The notes: generated from the sequence alone by a model not told the origin. Positions 43,577 through 52,072 are shown, counted from the stretch's first letter. The stretch: 64,000 bases of DNA from Mycolicibacterium hippocampi (GCF_010723735.1 NZ_BLLB01000002.1:2108001-2172000); one strand, 5' to 3'. A program made the numbers and translations.

Positions 43577-45103
43577 CTAGGCGTGGATCGGCGGTCGGCC
43601 GATGAAGGCGCCGGCCTCCTCGATCTGAGCGGCGACGCGCAGGAGAACGTCCTCCCGCCCGTAGGCGGCGACGAGTTGCACGCCGATCGGCAGGCCGCTG
43701 TTGCTCAGCCGAACCGGCAGGGAGATGGCCGGTTGCCCGGTGATGTTGAACGGCATCGTGAACGCCAGCAGGGAAGCGGTGCGCATCCACGCGTCGAGGG
43801 GCTTGGCGGGGTCGGGGCGCAGCGCCCCGAGCCTCGGCGGCAGATCGGTGAGCGTGGGGGTGACGAGAAGGTCGAACCCGTCCGCCCACCACGCCGCCAT
43901 GCTTCGGGTGAAGTCGTTCAGGCCGGCGAGGGCGGTGAGATAGTCGCTGCCCGTGGTGTGTTGGCCCACGTGGGTGATGAGCCAGTTGTCGGTGTCCATG
44001 TCGGCCTCACCGATCGGGCGACCGAGCGTGACGCTCATCCGCTCGACGAAATGGGCCTGGCTGCAGGCGAGGATGGGCACCACGAAGACTCCGGCACCGG
44101 TGACCACCGGCGCCGGGAAGGACGGTTCCACATCATGGCCCAGGTCTTCGAGCAATGCGGCGGTGCTCGTCGCGGCTGCGCTGCACTCCGGGTGGACGGA
44201 CGCGGCGGGGGTATCGGGGACGAAGCCCAGCGCCTCGATGAATCGGCCGAGCATGGGCAGGGCTTCCGGTGGAAATGTGGGGTCTTCTGTGCCGGTGGGG
44301 AATTCGGTGATGAAGCCGATGCGCAGCCGTCCCGGGTCGGCTCCGACCTCCTCACGGAACCGGCGTGCGGGAGTGGGTGCGACGACGGTGTCGCCCGGCA
44401 TGGGCCCGGAGACGAGATCGAGCACCGCAGCGGTATCGCGCACGCTTCGGGTCACCGCCAGCTCCGCCGCCAGGCCGGCCCACATCGCATCCGAGGACTC
44501 GGGACCGACAGAGACCCGGCCGCGGGAGGGTTTGAGCCCGATGATGCCGCACTGACTCGCCGGGTTGCGGATGGAGCCGCCGCCGTCACTGGCGTGCGCG
44601 AGCGGCACCATGCCGGAGGCGACGGCGGCGGCCGCACCACCGCTGGAGCCGCCACTGGCGTATTCGGTGTTCCAGGGGTTGTGGGTCGGTCCGTAGGCGT
44701 CCGGTTCCGTCGTCGCCCAGGCGCCGAGTTCGGGAACGTTGGTGCGGCCGATGTCGACGAATCCTCCGTCGAGGAGCTTCTGCACCAGGTGCGACGTTCC
44801 CGGCGCGCAGTAGCCCGCGTCGCGCAGAAACCGGGTGCCCCAATGGTGGGCATCCCCGGCTCGATTCCCGGCCGCGATGTCCTTGAGCAGAATCGGCACG
44901 CCGCAGAACGGCGCTTCCGGTCGCAGGGAACCCGCCTCGCGGCGCGCCCGCTCGAAGTTGCGGTGGATGACGGCGTTCAGTTGCGGGTCGATGTGCTCGA
45001 CCCGGGAGATGGCGGCGTCGATGAGTTCGTGGGCCGAGATCTTCCCTGCGCGCACCAGCTCTGCCTGGCCGACGGCGTCGAGTCCTGCCAGCTCGTCGGT
45101 CAT
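43577..45103 (-). CDS. Amidase signature family enzyme
   Basis: A 508-residue amidase that hydrolyses carboxamides with the Ser-cisSer-Lys triad. The lysine is in [13 protein letters not shown], and the two serines lie in the Gly/Ser-rich motif [15 protein letters not shown] and [11 protein letters not shown]. The C-terminal [13 protein letters not shown] block is standard. The start is ATG 45103, overlapping the stop of the upstream TetR gene by one base (TGATG), so the pair is coupled and the TetR probably controls it. The N-terminal extension in the longer frame is not coding. Confidence 0.93.
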   Translation of the reverse strand: MTDELAGLDAVGQAELVRAGKISAHELIDAAISRVEHIDPQLNAVIHRNFERARREAGSLRPEAPFCGVPILLKDIAAGNRAGDAHHWGTRFLRDAGYCAPGTSHLVQKLLDGGFVDIGRTNVPELGAWATTEPDAYGPTHNPWNTEYASGGSSGGAAAAVASGMVPLAHASDGGGSIRNPASQCGIIGLKPSRGRVSVGPESSDAMWAGLAAELAVTRSVRDTAAVLDLVSGPMPGDTVVAPTPARRFREEVGADPGRLRIGFITEFPTGTEDPTFPPEALPMLGRFIEALGFVPDTPAASVHPECSAAATSTAALLEDLGHDVEPSFPAPVVTGAGVFVVPILACSQAHFVERMSVTLGRPIGEADMDTDNWLITHVGQHTTGSDYLTALAGLNDFTRSMAAWWADGFDLLVTPTLTDLPPRLGALRPDPAKPLDAWMRTASLLAFTMPFNITGQPAISLPVRLSNSGLPIGVQLVAAYGREDVLLRVAAQIEEAGAFIGRPPIHA

Positions 45104-45813
45104 CAGTCCTCCTGTATCGGGCATGTGGTGGGGTTCACTTGGGGTCGTGGTAGCAGCGTCGAGAGGTCCAGTCCGTCGACGGCTTGGCCGAGGCAGACGG
45201 CACGAAGAACACTGCTGGCAAAGGCATCTGCGTCGCCCCAGGGCAGATAGGGCCTGGTGACCAGCAGGGAGGCGACACCGTGCGCGGCTGCCCACAGTTG
45301 CAACGCCGGGCCCAGGGAATCGGTCGGCGGGAAGAAGGCTTCGTCGATGAGCTCCTGCACGGTGTGCTGAAGATGGACGAAGGCCGAGTTGACGAGGGTT
45401 TCGTCGAACTCACTGGGTTGCCTGGGTGCGGTGTCGGTGGCCACCCGGTACATGAGCGGGGTCTGCACGGCAAAACGTACGTAGGCCATGCCCAGCGCGT
45501 GCAGGCGTTCCAGGGCGGTCGGTAGTCCTCGGGTGGCGTCGCGCATCGCCTGACCGAGCTGGCGGTAGTACTTCGCGCACACTGCAGCCAGAAGCTCTTC
45601 CTTGTCCGCGAAATGCCGATAGAGCGACGGCGCCGTGATGCCGAGTGCTCGGGTCACCTCGCGGGTCGACGGTGCCTTGGCGTCCTGGGAGGCCAGGATC
45701 AATTCGGTTGCGGCATCGATGATCTGGTCGCGCAGCAGGTCGCCGGATCCTTTGGGTAGCCGCGGGCGCGGTGCCTCACCGGACCCGCCTGCCCGCTCAC
45801 CCGACTGCGTCAT
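45103..45813 (-). CDS. TetR-family transcriptional regulator
   Basis: A 236-residue TetR protein starting at ATG 45813 after an AGGAGG Shine-Dalgarno; a GTG one codon earlier is also in frame. The HTH reads APSTREVTRALGITAPSLYRH then FADKEELL. The C-terminal domain resembles TetR_C WHG-type ligand domains. It is coupled to the amidase gene by TGATG. Two palindromic operators lie just upstream, so autoregulation is very likely. Confidence 0.92.
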   Translation of the reverse strand: MTQSGERAGGSGEAPRPRLPKGSGDLLRDQIIDAATELILASQDAKAPSTREVTRALGITAPSLYRHFADKEELLAAVCAKYYRQLGQAMRDATRGLPTALERLHALGMAYVRFAVQTPLMYRVATDTAPRQPSEFDETLVNSAFVHLQHTVQELIDEAFFPPTDSLGPALQLWAAAHGVASLLVTRPYLPWGDADAFASSVLRAVCLGQAVDGLDLSTLLPRPQVNPTTCPIQED

Positions 45814-45825
45814 CACCCTCCTTGA

Positions 45826-45853
45826 GGTAGCGACGCTACCGTAGCGGCGCTAC
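45826..45853. promoter_or_regulatory. Double palindromic operator upstream of tetR-amidase
   Basis: GGTAGCGACGCTACC (45826-45840) is a perfect 7-bp inverted repeat with one central base, immediately followed by GTAGCGGCGCTAC (45841-45853), a 6-bp inverted repeat of the same half-site. Two adjoining TetR dimer sites 13 bp before the start codon are the obvious reading. Confidence 0.8.
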
Positions 45854-45891
45854 CCTATGGCCGTCAAGGCCACCGGACGGGACGGACGGTG

Positions 45892-46527
45892 TTAGTCGAG
45901 TCCGATCAGCGGGCTCAGGAGCGGCGCCTGCTGCGGGTAGACGATGGCGGGTCCGACCCACCGGGACAGGAATTCGCGCAGTTCGACGCCGGTGCGCTTG
46001 GGGTTGCCGGCGTCGAGGAGGAACGAGTTGAGCACACGCAGCGAGAATTCGTTCAGCTCGTTGAGGGCGGGCTCGTCGTAACCGTGGGCCATCCAGTCGA
46101 CGTCGAGGCGGTGCAGCAGCGAACGGCCGAAGGTGTACGCGGTGTCGGAGGTGAAGGAGCCGCCGACCGAATGCGCGCCGCGTTGGCTGAGCAGGAAACC
46201 GATCTGCGGGTCGTCGGCCAGCGACTCGATGGTGAACGCCATGCCCTCGACCATCGCGGTGACCGGGTCGGTCTCGCCGCGGACCCGTCGTTCCAGCCGT
46301 CCCAGGAACCCGTCGGCCTGCTGCATCGCGCAGGCGACCAGCAGGGCCTCGGTGCTGGGGAAGTAGCGGTATACCGTCTGGCGGGTGACGCCGAGGTCGC
46401 GTGCCACGTCGGCGATGCGCATCGAGGATCCGCGTTCGGCGACGATCCGCTCGGCCGAGCCGAGGATGCGCGCAATCGCCTCCTCGTCCGACGCAGGAGG
46501 ATTCCCGGACCAACCGTGGCTTCGCAT
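45892..46527 (-). CDS. TetR-family transcriptional regulator
   Basis: A 211-residue regulator (start ATG 46527, MRSHGWSGNPPASDEEAIAR). The HTH is RIADVARDLGVTRQTVYRYF then PSTEALL. The long upstream frame exists only because a family B palindrome and the end of the enoyl-CoA hydratase gene happen to be open. The target genes are not obvious: the echA gene upstream is on the same strand but separated by the palindrome, and the tetR-amidase unit downstream has its own operator. Confidence 0.9.
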   Translation of the reverse strand: MRSHGWSGNPPASDEEAIARILGSAERIVAERGSSMRIADVARDLGVTRQTVYRYFPSTEALLVACAMQQADGFLGRLERRVRGETDPVTAMVEGMAFTIESLADDPQIGFLLSQRGAHSVGGSFTSDTAYTFGRSLLHRLDVDWMAHGYDEPALNELNEFSLRVLNSFLLDAGNPKRTGVELREFLSRWVGPAIVYPQQAPLLSPLIGLD

Positions 46528-46542
46528 CGCTGTCCCCTTTCT

Positions 46543-46607
46543 CCGCCGGAACGGTATTCCAGCAGGCCCGTTCTCGCGATTTCCCGCCCGGAATACCGTT
46601 CCGGCGG
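46543..46607. repeat. Family B palindromic repeat
   Basis: The arms CCGCCGGAACGGTATTCC (46543-46560) and GGAATACCGTTCCGGCGG (46590-46607) pair perfectly over 18 bp around a 29-nt loop. It abuts the stop codon of the enoyl-CoA hydratase gene with no gap. The arm is identical to the ends of the DUF559 cassette at 51.0-52.1 kb. Confidence 0.88.
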
Positions 46608-47387
46608 CTACTTCTTGCGCAGCACCGCTGCGGCGGCCTCGCGCATCTCGCCGCTCGTCGAGGACAGGATCTGGCTGCGGTTCTCCAGGTGCAGGGCAGC
46701 TTCCAGGCTCGAAGCCTCCAGGTTGGCCCACAGCACCTGCTTGGTCGACTCCACGCCGAATTTTCCGTAGCCGCACAGAGTCTCAGCGATCGACATCGCC
46801 TCATCGGTGGCCGATGAGGCGATCCGCGATACCAGGCCCAACCGCAGCGCCTCGTCGGCGTCGACCGCGCGCGCCGTCAGGATCAGGTCGAACGCAGGGC
46901 CCGCTCCGACGACGCGCGGCAGGGTGTAGCTGACCCCAATGTCACAACCGCCGAGTCCGAGCTTGATGAACTGGGTGCAGAACCGCGCCGACGGCGACGC
47001 GATCCGGATGTCGCAGGCCAGCGCGATGCCGAAGCCGCCACCGTAGGCCACGCCGTTGACCGCCGCGATCACCGGCTGACGCAGCCGGTGGATCTTCGCG
47101 GTGAGGTCGGCGATGCGTTCCTGCCAGCGCATCCCCGACCGGGGGAACTCGGTGCCGCCGCCGGCCGCGGCGGGGCTCGGTGCGGACAGGTCGAGTCCCG
47201 AGCAGAAGCCGCGACCGGCCCCGGTCAGCACCACCACCCGGCAGGAGTTGTCGACGGCGATGGCGTCGAGGGCCGCGTGCAGCTCTTCGACCAGCTCATA
47301 GGACAGTGCGTTGAGTTTGTCCGGCCGGTTGAGGGTCAGGACCGCGATCTCCGGCCTGGGATGGGTGACTTCGAGGGTGGACGCCAT
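46608..47387 (-). CDS. Enoyl-CoA hydratase/isomerase family protein
   Basis: A 259-residue crotonase-fold enzyme, probably hydrating a 2-enoyl-CoA in beta-oxidation. The first oxyanion-hole segment is GRGFCSGLDLS and the second AYGGGFGIALACDIRIAS, followed by KLGLGGCDIGVSYTLPRVVG. The usual second catalytic glutamate position is less clear (LGGCDIG in place of GLxPExG), so the exact reaction is uncertain. A palindrome abuts its stop. It is co-oriented with and 9 bp downstream of a TetR gene, so they may be co-transcribed. Confidence 0.9.
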   Translation of the reverse strand: MASTLEVTHPRPEIAVLTLNRPDKLNALSYELVEELHAALDAIAVDNSCRVVVLTGAGRGFCSGLDLSAPSPAAAGGGTEFPRSGMRWQERIADLTAKIHRLRQPVIAAVNGVAYGGGFGIALACDIRIASPSARFCTQFIKLGLGGCDIGVSYTLPRVVGAGPAFDLILTARAVDADEALRLGLVSRIASSATDEAMSIAETLCGYGKFGVESTKQVLWANLEASSLEAALHLENRSQILSSTSGEMREAAAAVLRKK

Positions 47388-47396
47388 GGCGTCACG

Positions 47397-48086
47397 TTAA
47401 CTGCTGCGCCAGCCCGCCACGCCCACCGTGATCATCCGCAGTTGTTTGATGGCGACGCGCCTGATCTCCTGGATGGTCGCCGGGTCGTTGGTGTCCTCCA
47501 GGGACTCGGCGATCACGATCATCGAGTTGACGAACACGCTGGCCAGGATGTTGAGATCTTCACTGCTCCAGGTGTTCAGGCCCGGGAAGCGGGCCAGGTC
47601 GATCGCCAGTTCGGAAGTGATGAGCCGGATCTCGGTGCGAATCGCATACCGCAGTACCGCGACCCCGGTGTTGCGCTCGCGCCCGATGAAGCGCCAGTGC
47701 TCCCGGCGCTCCTGCACCCCGTCGATGAGGATGTCGACCGAGGACTCGATGACGCGGTTGGGGTCAAGCTTGCCGGCACGGGCCCCCCGCAGCATGTCGC
47801 GCAGGGCGCGGAACGATTCGTCGATCAACACCAGCCCGAGCGCTTCCATCGACTCGAAGTGCCGGTAGAACGCAGCCGGCACGATCCCGGCCTCCCGGGT
47901 GACCTCGCGCAGGCTCAGCGCGCCGAAGCTGCGCTCGTCGAGCAGGTGCAGGGCGGCGGCGACGATCGCCCGCCTGGTGGCTTCTTTGCGCTGGTCGCGC
48001 GACAGGCTCTCCTTGGCGTTGCTGCGGGAGTCCCTCGAACGCCTGCTCGAATGGCTTGAGCGTGAGCTGGGCGTACGGTCGTTCAC
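47397..48086 (-). CDS. TetR-family regulator, probable desaturase regulator
   Basis: A 229-residue regulator. I chose the GTG at 48086 (VNDRTPSSRSSHSSRRSRD); the basic, serine-rich N-terminal tail resembles mycobacterial fatty-acid desaturase regulators such as MadR. The HTH is LSLREVTREAGIVPAAFYRH then FESMEALG. It is divergent from the reductase-desaturase genes across 69 bp, and a palindrome overlaps its own start. Regulation of the reductase, and perhaps the desaturase, is inferred from position; the MadR comparison is by recollection. Confidence 0.88.
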   Translation of the reverse strand: MNDRTPSSRSSHSSRRSRDSRSNAKESLSRDQRKEATRRAIVAAALHLLDERSFGALSLREVTREAGIVPAAFYRHFESMEALGLVLIDESFRALRDMLRGARAGKLDPNRVIESSVDILIDGVQERREHWRFIGRERNTGVAVLRYAIRTEIRLITSELAIDLARFPGLNTWSSEDLNILASVFVNSMIVIAESLEDTNDPATIQEIRRVAIKQLRMITVGVAGWRSS

Positions 48087-48094
48087 TGTGTGAA
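48082..48094. promoter_or_regulatory. Palindrome overlapping the TetR start
   Basis: TTCACTGTGTGAA has perfect 5-bp arms with a 3-bp spacer and spans the GTG start of the TetR gene, facing the reductase gene. A related half-site TTCACTGAA occurs at the beginning of the reductase coding region. A TTGACG (48120-48125) in between may be a -35 box. Confidence 0.5.
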
Positions 48095-48155
48095 AGGTAC
48101 CACAGCCTGGCGATACCTCTTGACGTACTGGCCCGATGAGGCGCACGGTGTACAT

Positions 48156-49211
48156 ATGTTCACTGAAACGTTGACCAAGCGACGGCGAGGGTCTGCGCTG
48201 CTGGACCTGCTCACCGGTCCGCACGGTGTCGACCGCTTCACCGAGCTGGTCGACCCCACCTGGACGCGCGGCGACGCCCGCGCCCGCATCGTCGGGGTGC
48301 GACGCAGCACCCCCCGCAGCGTCACGCTGACGCTGGAACCCAACCGTGCGTTCGCCGGATTCCGCGCCGGCCAGCACATCAACCTGTCCGTCGAGATCGA
48401 CGGTCGTCGTCGCACCCGGCCGTACTCGCCGGCCAACGCCGAGAACGACCGCTACATCGAGCTGACGATCGGTCACCACGACGGCGGCCTGGTGTCACCC
48501 TTCCTGTTCGAGCACGCTCGGACGGGGATGGTGGTCGGCCTAGATTCCGTCGGCGGTGACTTCACGCTGCCCGTCAGCCCGTTGGGACGCATCCTGTTCG
48601 TCTCCGGCGGCAGCGGGATCACCCCGGTGATGTCGATGCTGCGCACGCTGCGTGCGCAGCGCTACACCGGTGACGTCACCTTCATCCACTACGCCCGGTC
48701 CGCCGAGGAGGCGTGCTACCGCGACGAGCTGGCCGAGATCGCGCGTGCGATGCCGAACGTCACCGTGCTGCACGGCTACAGCCGCTCTCCGGAAGGTTCG
48801 GACCTGCACGGGCGCTTCGCCGCCGAGCATGTCGAGTCGGTGACCGCGGACCACGTGTTCGTCTGCGGGCCGCCCGAGCTCGCCGACGCGGTCCGGTTGA
48901 TCTACCCGGATGCGGCGGCGGAGAGCTTCGTTCCGCCGGTGTTCTCGGGCGAATCATCCGGTGGCCGAGTGATGTTCGCCGACAGCGGCGTCGAGATCAC
49001 CGACGACGGCCGGCCACTGCTGGACCAGGCCGAGACGGCTGGTCTGACACCGGAGAGCGGCTGCCGGATGGGCATCTGCTTTTCCTGCACCCGACGCAAG
49101 ACCAACGGTGCAGTGCGCAACGTGATCACCGGTGCGGTGTCGAGCACCGAGGAAGAGGACGTGCAGATCTGCGTGTCCGCCCCCGTCGGCGACGTCGACA
49201 TCGCCCTGTAA
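48156..49211 (+). CDS. Ferredoxin-NADP reductase-type oxidoreductase, Rv3230c-like
   Basis: A 351-residue electron-transfer protein. The FAD domain holds RRTRPYSPANAEN, the NAD(P) domain GRILFVSGGSGITPVMSML and VFVCGPPELADA, and a C-terminal 2Fe-2S domain has cysteines in SGCRMGICFSCTRRKTNGAV and VQICVSAP. In M. tuberculosis this protein supplies electrons to the DesA3 desaturase, and here the desaturase gene follows on the same strand 88 bp later. The start is ATG 48156. Function with the desaturase is established for the family. Confidence 0.92.
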   Translation: MFTETLTKRRRGSALLDLLTGPHGVDRFTELVDPTWTRGDARARIVGVRRSTPRSVTLTLEPNRAFAGFRAGQHINLSVEIDGRRRTRPYSPANAENDRYIELTIGHHDGGLVSPFLFEHARTGMVVGLDSVGGDFTLPVSPLGRILFVSGGSGITPVMSMLRTLRAQRYTGDVTFIHYARSAEEACYRDELAEIARAMPNVTVLHGYSRSPEGSDLHGRFAAEHVESVTADHVFVCGPPELADAVRLIYPDAAAESFVPPVFSGESSGGRVMFADSGVEITDDGRPLLDQAETAGLTPESGCRMGICFSCTRRKTNGAVRNVITGAVSSTEEEDVQICVSAPVGDVDIAL

Positions 49212-49216
49212 ACCCC

Positions 49217-49281
49217 CCGCCGGAACGGTATTCCAGCAGCGGTTTTCCAAGTAATCCCCGCTCTGGATGCAGTCTCGGCGA
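49217..49281 (+). repeat. Single family B end with cassette leader sequence
   Basis: CCGCCGGAACGGTATTCC (49217-49234) has no second arm. The next 40 bp align without gaps to the leader next to the repeat at 52069, sharing GTAATCCCC/GTTATCCCC and GCAGTCTCGGCGA/GCAATCTCGGCGA. It therefore looks like the promoter-side end of a B cassette that lost its gene, now placed 19 bp before the desaturase start. Confidence 0.75.
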
Positions 49282-49299
49282 TACCGAGAGGTGACAAAC

Positions 49300-50424
49300 A
49301 TGACCGACACCCTGGAAACCCCGACCACCCCGACCACCCCGCAGGCCAAGACACTCGAGAAGATGGTCGGCGGACAGAAGATCACCCTGACGCCCGAGCA
49401 GGCCGACGAATTCGGCCGCGAGCTCGACGCGCTCAAGGAGAGCGTCATCGCCGACCTCGGTGAGCGCGACGCCACCTACATCCGCAACATGATCAAAGCC
49501 CAGCGTGGGCTCGAGGTCGGTGGGCGCGCGCTGCTGTTCGGCGGCATCTTCCCGCCGTTCTGGTTGGCCGGCACCGCGATGCTGGGCCTGAGCAAGATCA
49601 TCGACAACATGGAGATCGGCCACAACGTCATGCACGGCCAGTACGACTGGATGGGCGATCCGGCCATCTCCAGCAAGAACTTCGAGTGGGACACCGCGTG
49701 CCCGGCCGACCAGTGGCGCCACTCGCACAACTACATGCACCACACCTACACCAACATCGTCGGCCTGGACCGCGACATCGGCTACGGCATCCTGCGGATG
49801 AGCTCGGATCAGAAGTGGCGGCCGTACTACCTGGGCAATCCGGTGTATGCGTTCCTGCTGATGGTGCTGTTCCAGTACGGGGTGGCGCTGCACGAGATGG
49901 AGAGCGAGAAGATCGCCTCCGGGGAGATCACGCTGACCGACAAGCGCGAGATCCTCTCCGGCATCTGGGCCAAGACCAAGAAGCAGACGCTGAAAGACTA
50001 TGTGGCGTTCCCGTTGCTGGCGGGGCCGTTCGCGCCGTGGGTGTTCACGGGCAACCTGACCGCCAACCTGATGCGCAACGTGTGGTCGTACATGATCATC
50101 TTCTGCGGGCACTTCCCCGAGGACGTCCAGGAGTTCTCGATCGAGGAGACCAAGGCCGAGACGCGTGGGCAGTGGTACTTCCGCCAGATCCTCGGGTCGG
50201 CAAACCTCACCGGTGGCAAGCTGTTCCACATCTTGAGCGGCAACCTGTCGTTCCAGATCGAGCATCACCTGTTCCCGGACATCCCGGCCTTCCGGCACGC
50301 GGAGATCGCGCCCAAGGTTCAGGAGATCTGCGAGCGCTACGGCGTGCCGTACAACACCGGCTCCCTGCCGCATCAGTTCGGCACGGTGGTGCGCAAGATC
50401 GTCAAGTTCGCCCTGCCGTTCTAG
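49300..50424 (+). CDS. desA3: Membrane acyl-CoA desaturase, DesA3-like
   Basis: A 374-residue di-iron membrane desaturase that introduces a cis double bond into stearoyl-CoA-type chains. The three histidine boxes are intact: GHNVMHGQ, WRHSHNYMHH and QIEHHLFPD. The hydrophobic segments between them (around FPPFWLAGTAMLGLS and the pair after residue 175) fit a membrane fold. The start is ATG 49300 with GAGAGGTGA upstream. It is the Rv3229c-type partner of the reductase just upstream. The intergenic region contains a family B cassette end that may alter its promoter. Confidence 0.92.
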   Translation: MTDTLETPTTPTTPQAKTLEKMVGGQKITLTPEQADEFGRELDALKESVIADLGERDATYIRNMIKAQRGLEVGGRALLFGGIFPPFWLAGTAMLGLSKIIDNMEIGHNVMHGQYDWMGDPAISSKNFEWDTACPADQWRHSHNYMHHTYTNIVGLDRDIGYGILRMSSDQKWRPYYLGNPVYAFLLMVLFQYGVALHEMESEKIASGEITLTDKREILSGIWAKTKKQTLKDYVAFPLLAGPFAPWVFTGNLTANLMRNVWSYMIIFCGHFPEDVQEFSIEETKAETRGQWYFRQILGSANLTGGKLFHILSGNLSFQIEHHLFPDIPAFRHAEIAPKVQEICERYGVPYNTGSLPHQFGTVVRKIVKFALPF

Positions 50425-50438
50425 TTCCCCGCCTCCTT

Positions 50439-50501
50439 CGCCGGAACGGTATTCCACGCGGTCGTCACTCGACGATTTGCGCCTGGAATACCGTTCCGGC
50501 G
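50439..50501. repeat. Family B palindromic repeat
   Basis: The arms CGCCGGAACGGTATTCC (50439-50455) and GGAATACCGTTCCGGCG (50485-50501) are perfect, around a 29-nt loop. It lies 14 bp after the desaturase stop and upstream of the MTB12-like gene, where it could stop transcription of the desaturase unit. Confidence 0.88.
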
Positions 50502-50585
50502 CTGGTCTGGACGTAGGCCTTGTGGGGTCGGCGCAGGCGTGGTGAAGTCTGCGTGGGTCGGGCAACGTTCGGAAGGAATGTGTTG

Positions 50586-51011
50586 ATGCGTGCTGCGTTC
50601 GCGGCGATGACGGTCTTGGCGGCAGGTGCTCTCAGCGGAGCGGGGGTCGCGCTGGCGCAACCGGCGGTACCCGGCGCCGGGGAGTTGACCTCCGACCTGC
50701 AGCAGGTGCTGAACACCGGCGCGCCGGCATCCGAGCGGGCCGCGCTGCTGGCGGGCGGCGAGGCGGCGGTACCCACCGCCGACAACATCGCCAACCGGTT
50801 GAACACCTACGGCGGCATGGTCAACTGGCAGGTGCAGAACCCGGTGCTCAACGGCGACCGACTGGACGCGCAGATTGCGGTCACGATCCCGATCTTCGGC
50901 ACCAAGACCCACAACATCTACTGGGTGAACCAGGATGGTGACTGGAAGCTGTCGAACCCGTCGGCCTGCGTGATCGCCACCGACGTCGCGGGCGTCGACT
51001 GCACCGTCTAG
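50586..51011 (+). CDS. Secreted MTB12/CFP2-like protein
   Basis: A 141-residue exported protein. Residues 1-25 form a Sec signal peptide (MRAAFAAMTVLAAGALSGAG) with cleavage after ALA. The mature part, ELTSDLQQVLNTGAPASERA through NIYWVNQDGDWKLSNPS, resembles the low-molecular-weight antigen MTB12 fold: a small alpha/beta domain, ending with two cysteines (SACVIATDVAGVDC). The start ATG 50586 follows GGAAGGAATG. The physiological role is unknown. A family B cassette begins 3 bp after its stop. Confidence 0.82.
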   Translation: MRAAFAAMTVLAAGALSGAGVALAQPAVPGAGELTSDLQQVLNTGAPASERAALLAGGEAAVPTADNIANRLNTYGGMVNWQVQNPVLNGDRLDAQIAVTIPIFGTKTHNIYWVNQDGDWKLSNPSACVIATDVAGVDCTV

Positions 51012-51014
51012 TTC

Positions 51015-51038
51015 CCGCCGGAACGGTATTCCAGCAGG
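51015..51038. repeat. Family B repeat, left end of DUF559 cassette
   Basis: A 24-bp sequence beginning CCGCCGGAACGGTATTCC and ending AGCAGG. Its exact reverse complement is at 52046-52069. It lies between the stop of the MTB12-like gene (51011) and the stop of the DUF559 gene (51042). Confidence 0.92.
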
Positions 51039-51041
51039 CGG

Positions 51042-51962
51042 CTACTCGAACTCCGGCTCCGCAGAAGCAATCTGGGCGCGCCAACGGCTGTAGGCGTACG
51101 ACGGGATCTCGATGCGGCCACGCCACCCGCGCGCGGTCATCGCGTCGTGCAACCTGTGGATGACGTCGACGGGATCGTCCTCTTTGACGATGCCGACAAC
51201 GTTCCAGCCGAGACGCGCGAGCACGGGCAGGACACGTCGGTCTTTCAGGTACTCCGCGCGGTTTGTCTGGTGCTGCTCGCCGTCGTACTCGATCGCGACC
51301 TTGAAGTCCTCCCAGCCGAAGTCGAGGACGCGAACGGGCCGGCCGTCCTCGTCGACGACAGGAATCTGGGTGGCGGGTGCCGGGAACCCGCAGTCGATGA
51401 CCAGCAACCGCCAGAACGTCTCCATCGGGGACATGGCGCCGCCGTCGACGAGCGGCAGGGCCGCCTTCAGCCGCGCGACTCCGTGGTGACCGCGGTAGCG
51501 CTTCGCCAGCATGATCGGGTCCTCCATCGAGTACGGACGCACCCGCATCAGGGCGTCGAGCTGGGCGATGGCGTGGTCGCGGCGTTGGAACCTGCCGAGG
51601 TCGAACGCGGTCCGCGCCGGAGTGGCGACCGGCAGTCCGTCGAGCGTCTCCCATTCGTCTGACCCGATGTGCTCGTTGCGGGTGATGATGCCCCGGGGTG
51701 GCCGAGTGCAGTTGTGGATCAGCTCGATGTCGACGGTGTCGTCGATCCAGCGTGACCCGTGCAACGCCGCGGCAGCCAGGCCGGTGATGATGCCGGTGCG
51801 CTTGGACCACAGCCAGGCGCCCACAATCCGGTCGTGCAGGGTGAGCTCGTGGTTGCGCGGTGCGTGGACGTTCGGATAGATGCGCCGGTACCAGCGTCGC
51901 AGTTGATGCCGGGTGACGACGCCGTTGGTGACGGCTTCCGTGCCGATGATGATGTTTCCCAT
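51042..51962 (-). CDS. AbiEi-like N-domain plus DUF559 (Vsr-like) nuclease-fold protein
   Basis: A 306-residue protein of the same architecture as the one at 34035-34922 but only distantly similar. The N-terminal winged-helix-like segment is TNGVVTRHQLRRWYRRIYPN. The C-terminal DUF559 domain has E181 in SPMETFWRL, D214 in VLDFGWED, E225 and D227 in AIEYDGEQH, and H231. The middle part includes TGLAAAALHGSRW and PVATPARTAFDLG, frequent in actinobacterial members. Perfect inverted repeats bracket it. Nuclease activity is likely from the fold but not proven. Confidence 0.85.
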   Translation of the reverse strand: MGNIIIGTEAVTNGVVTRHQLRRWYRRIYPNVHAPRNHELTLHDRIVGAWLWSKRTGIITGLAAAALHGSRWIDDTVDIELIHNCTRPPRGIITRNEHIGSDEWETLDGLPVATPARTAFDLGRFQRRDHAIAQLDALMRVRPYSMEDPIMLAKRYRGHHGVARLKAALPLVDGGAMSPMETFWRLLVIDCGFPAPATQIPVVDEDGRPVRVLDFGWEDFKVAIEYDGEQHQTNRAEYLKDRRVLPVLARLGWNVVGIVKEDDPVDVIHRLHDAMTARGWRGRIEIPSYAYSRWRAQIASAEPEFE

Positions 51963-52045
51963 GACCGAAGACTGGTCACCCCGTCTGACAGATCACGGCG
52001 CTGCTCGCCGAGATTGCATTCAGGCTGGGGATAACTCGCGATTGC

Positions 52046-52069
52046 CCTGCTGGAATACCGTTCCGGCGG
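52046..52069. repeat. Family B repeat, right end of DUF559 cassette
   Basis: The exact 24-bp inverted partner of 51015-51038 (CCTGCTGGAATACCG...). It lies 3 bp from the stop of nei. The bases inside it (leader side) match the lone B end upstream of the desaturase gene at 49217-49281. Confidence 0.92.
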
Positions 52070-52072
52070 GGG

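Larger units (their letters stand above)
51015..52069 (-). mobile_element. Candidate DUF559 nuclease cassette, family B ends
   Basis: A 1.06-kb unit with perfect 24-bp terminal inverted repeats. Reading from the right: repeat, leader of about 84 bp with TTATCCCCAG, DUF559 gene, and the stop codon 3 bp from the other repeat. It fits exactly between the convergent stops of the MTB12-like gene and nei. No clear target duplication is seen. The layout repeats that of the family A cassette at 33.9-35.0 kb. Mobility is inferred. Confidence 0.65.

Noticed and set aside
46543..50501. Family B palindromes as ordinary intrinsic terminators only
   Set aside because: They may terminate transcription, but they lack T-runs, have long loops, and have arms identical between distant copies and to the ends of a gene cassette, which simple terminators would not share.
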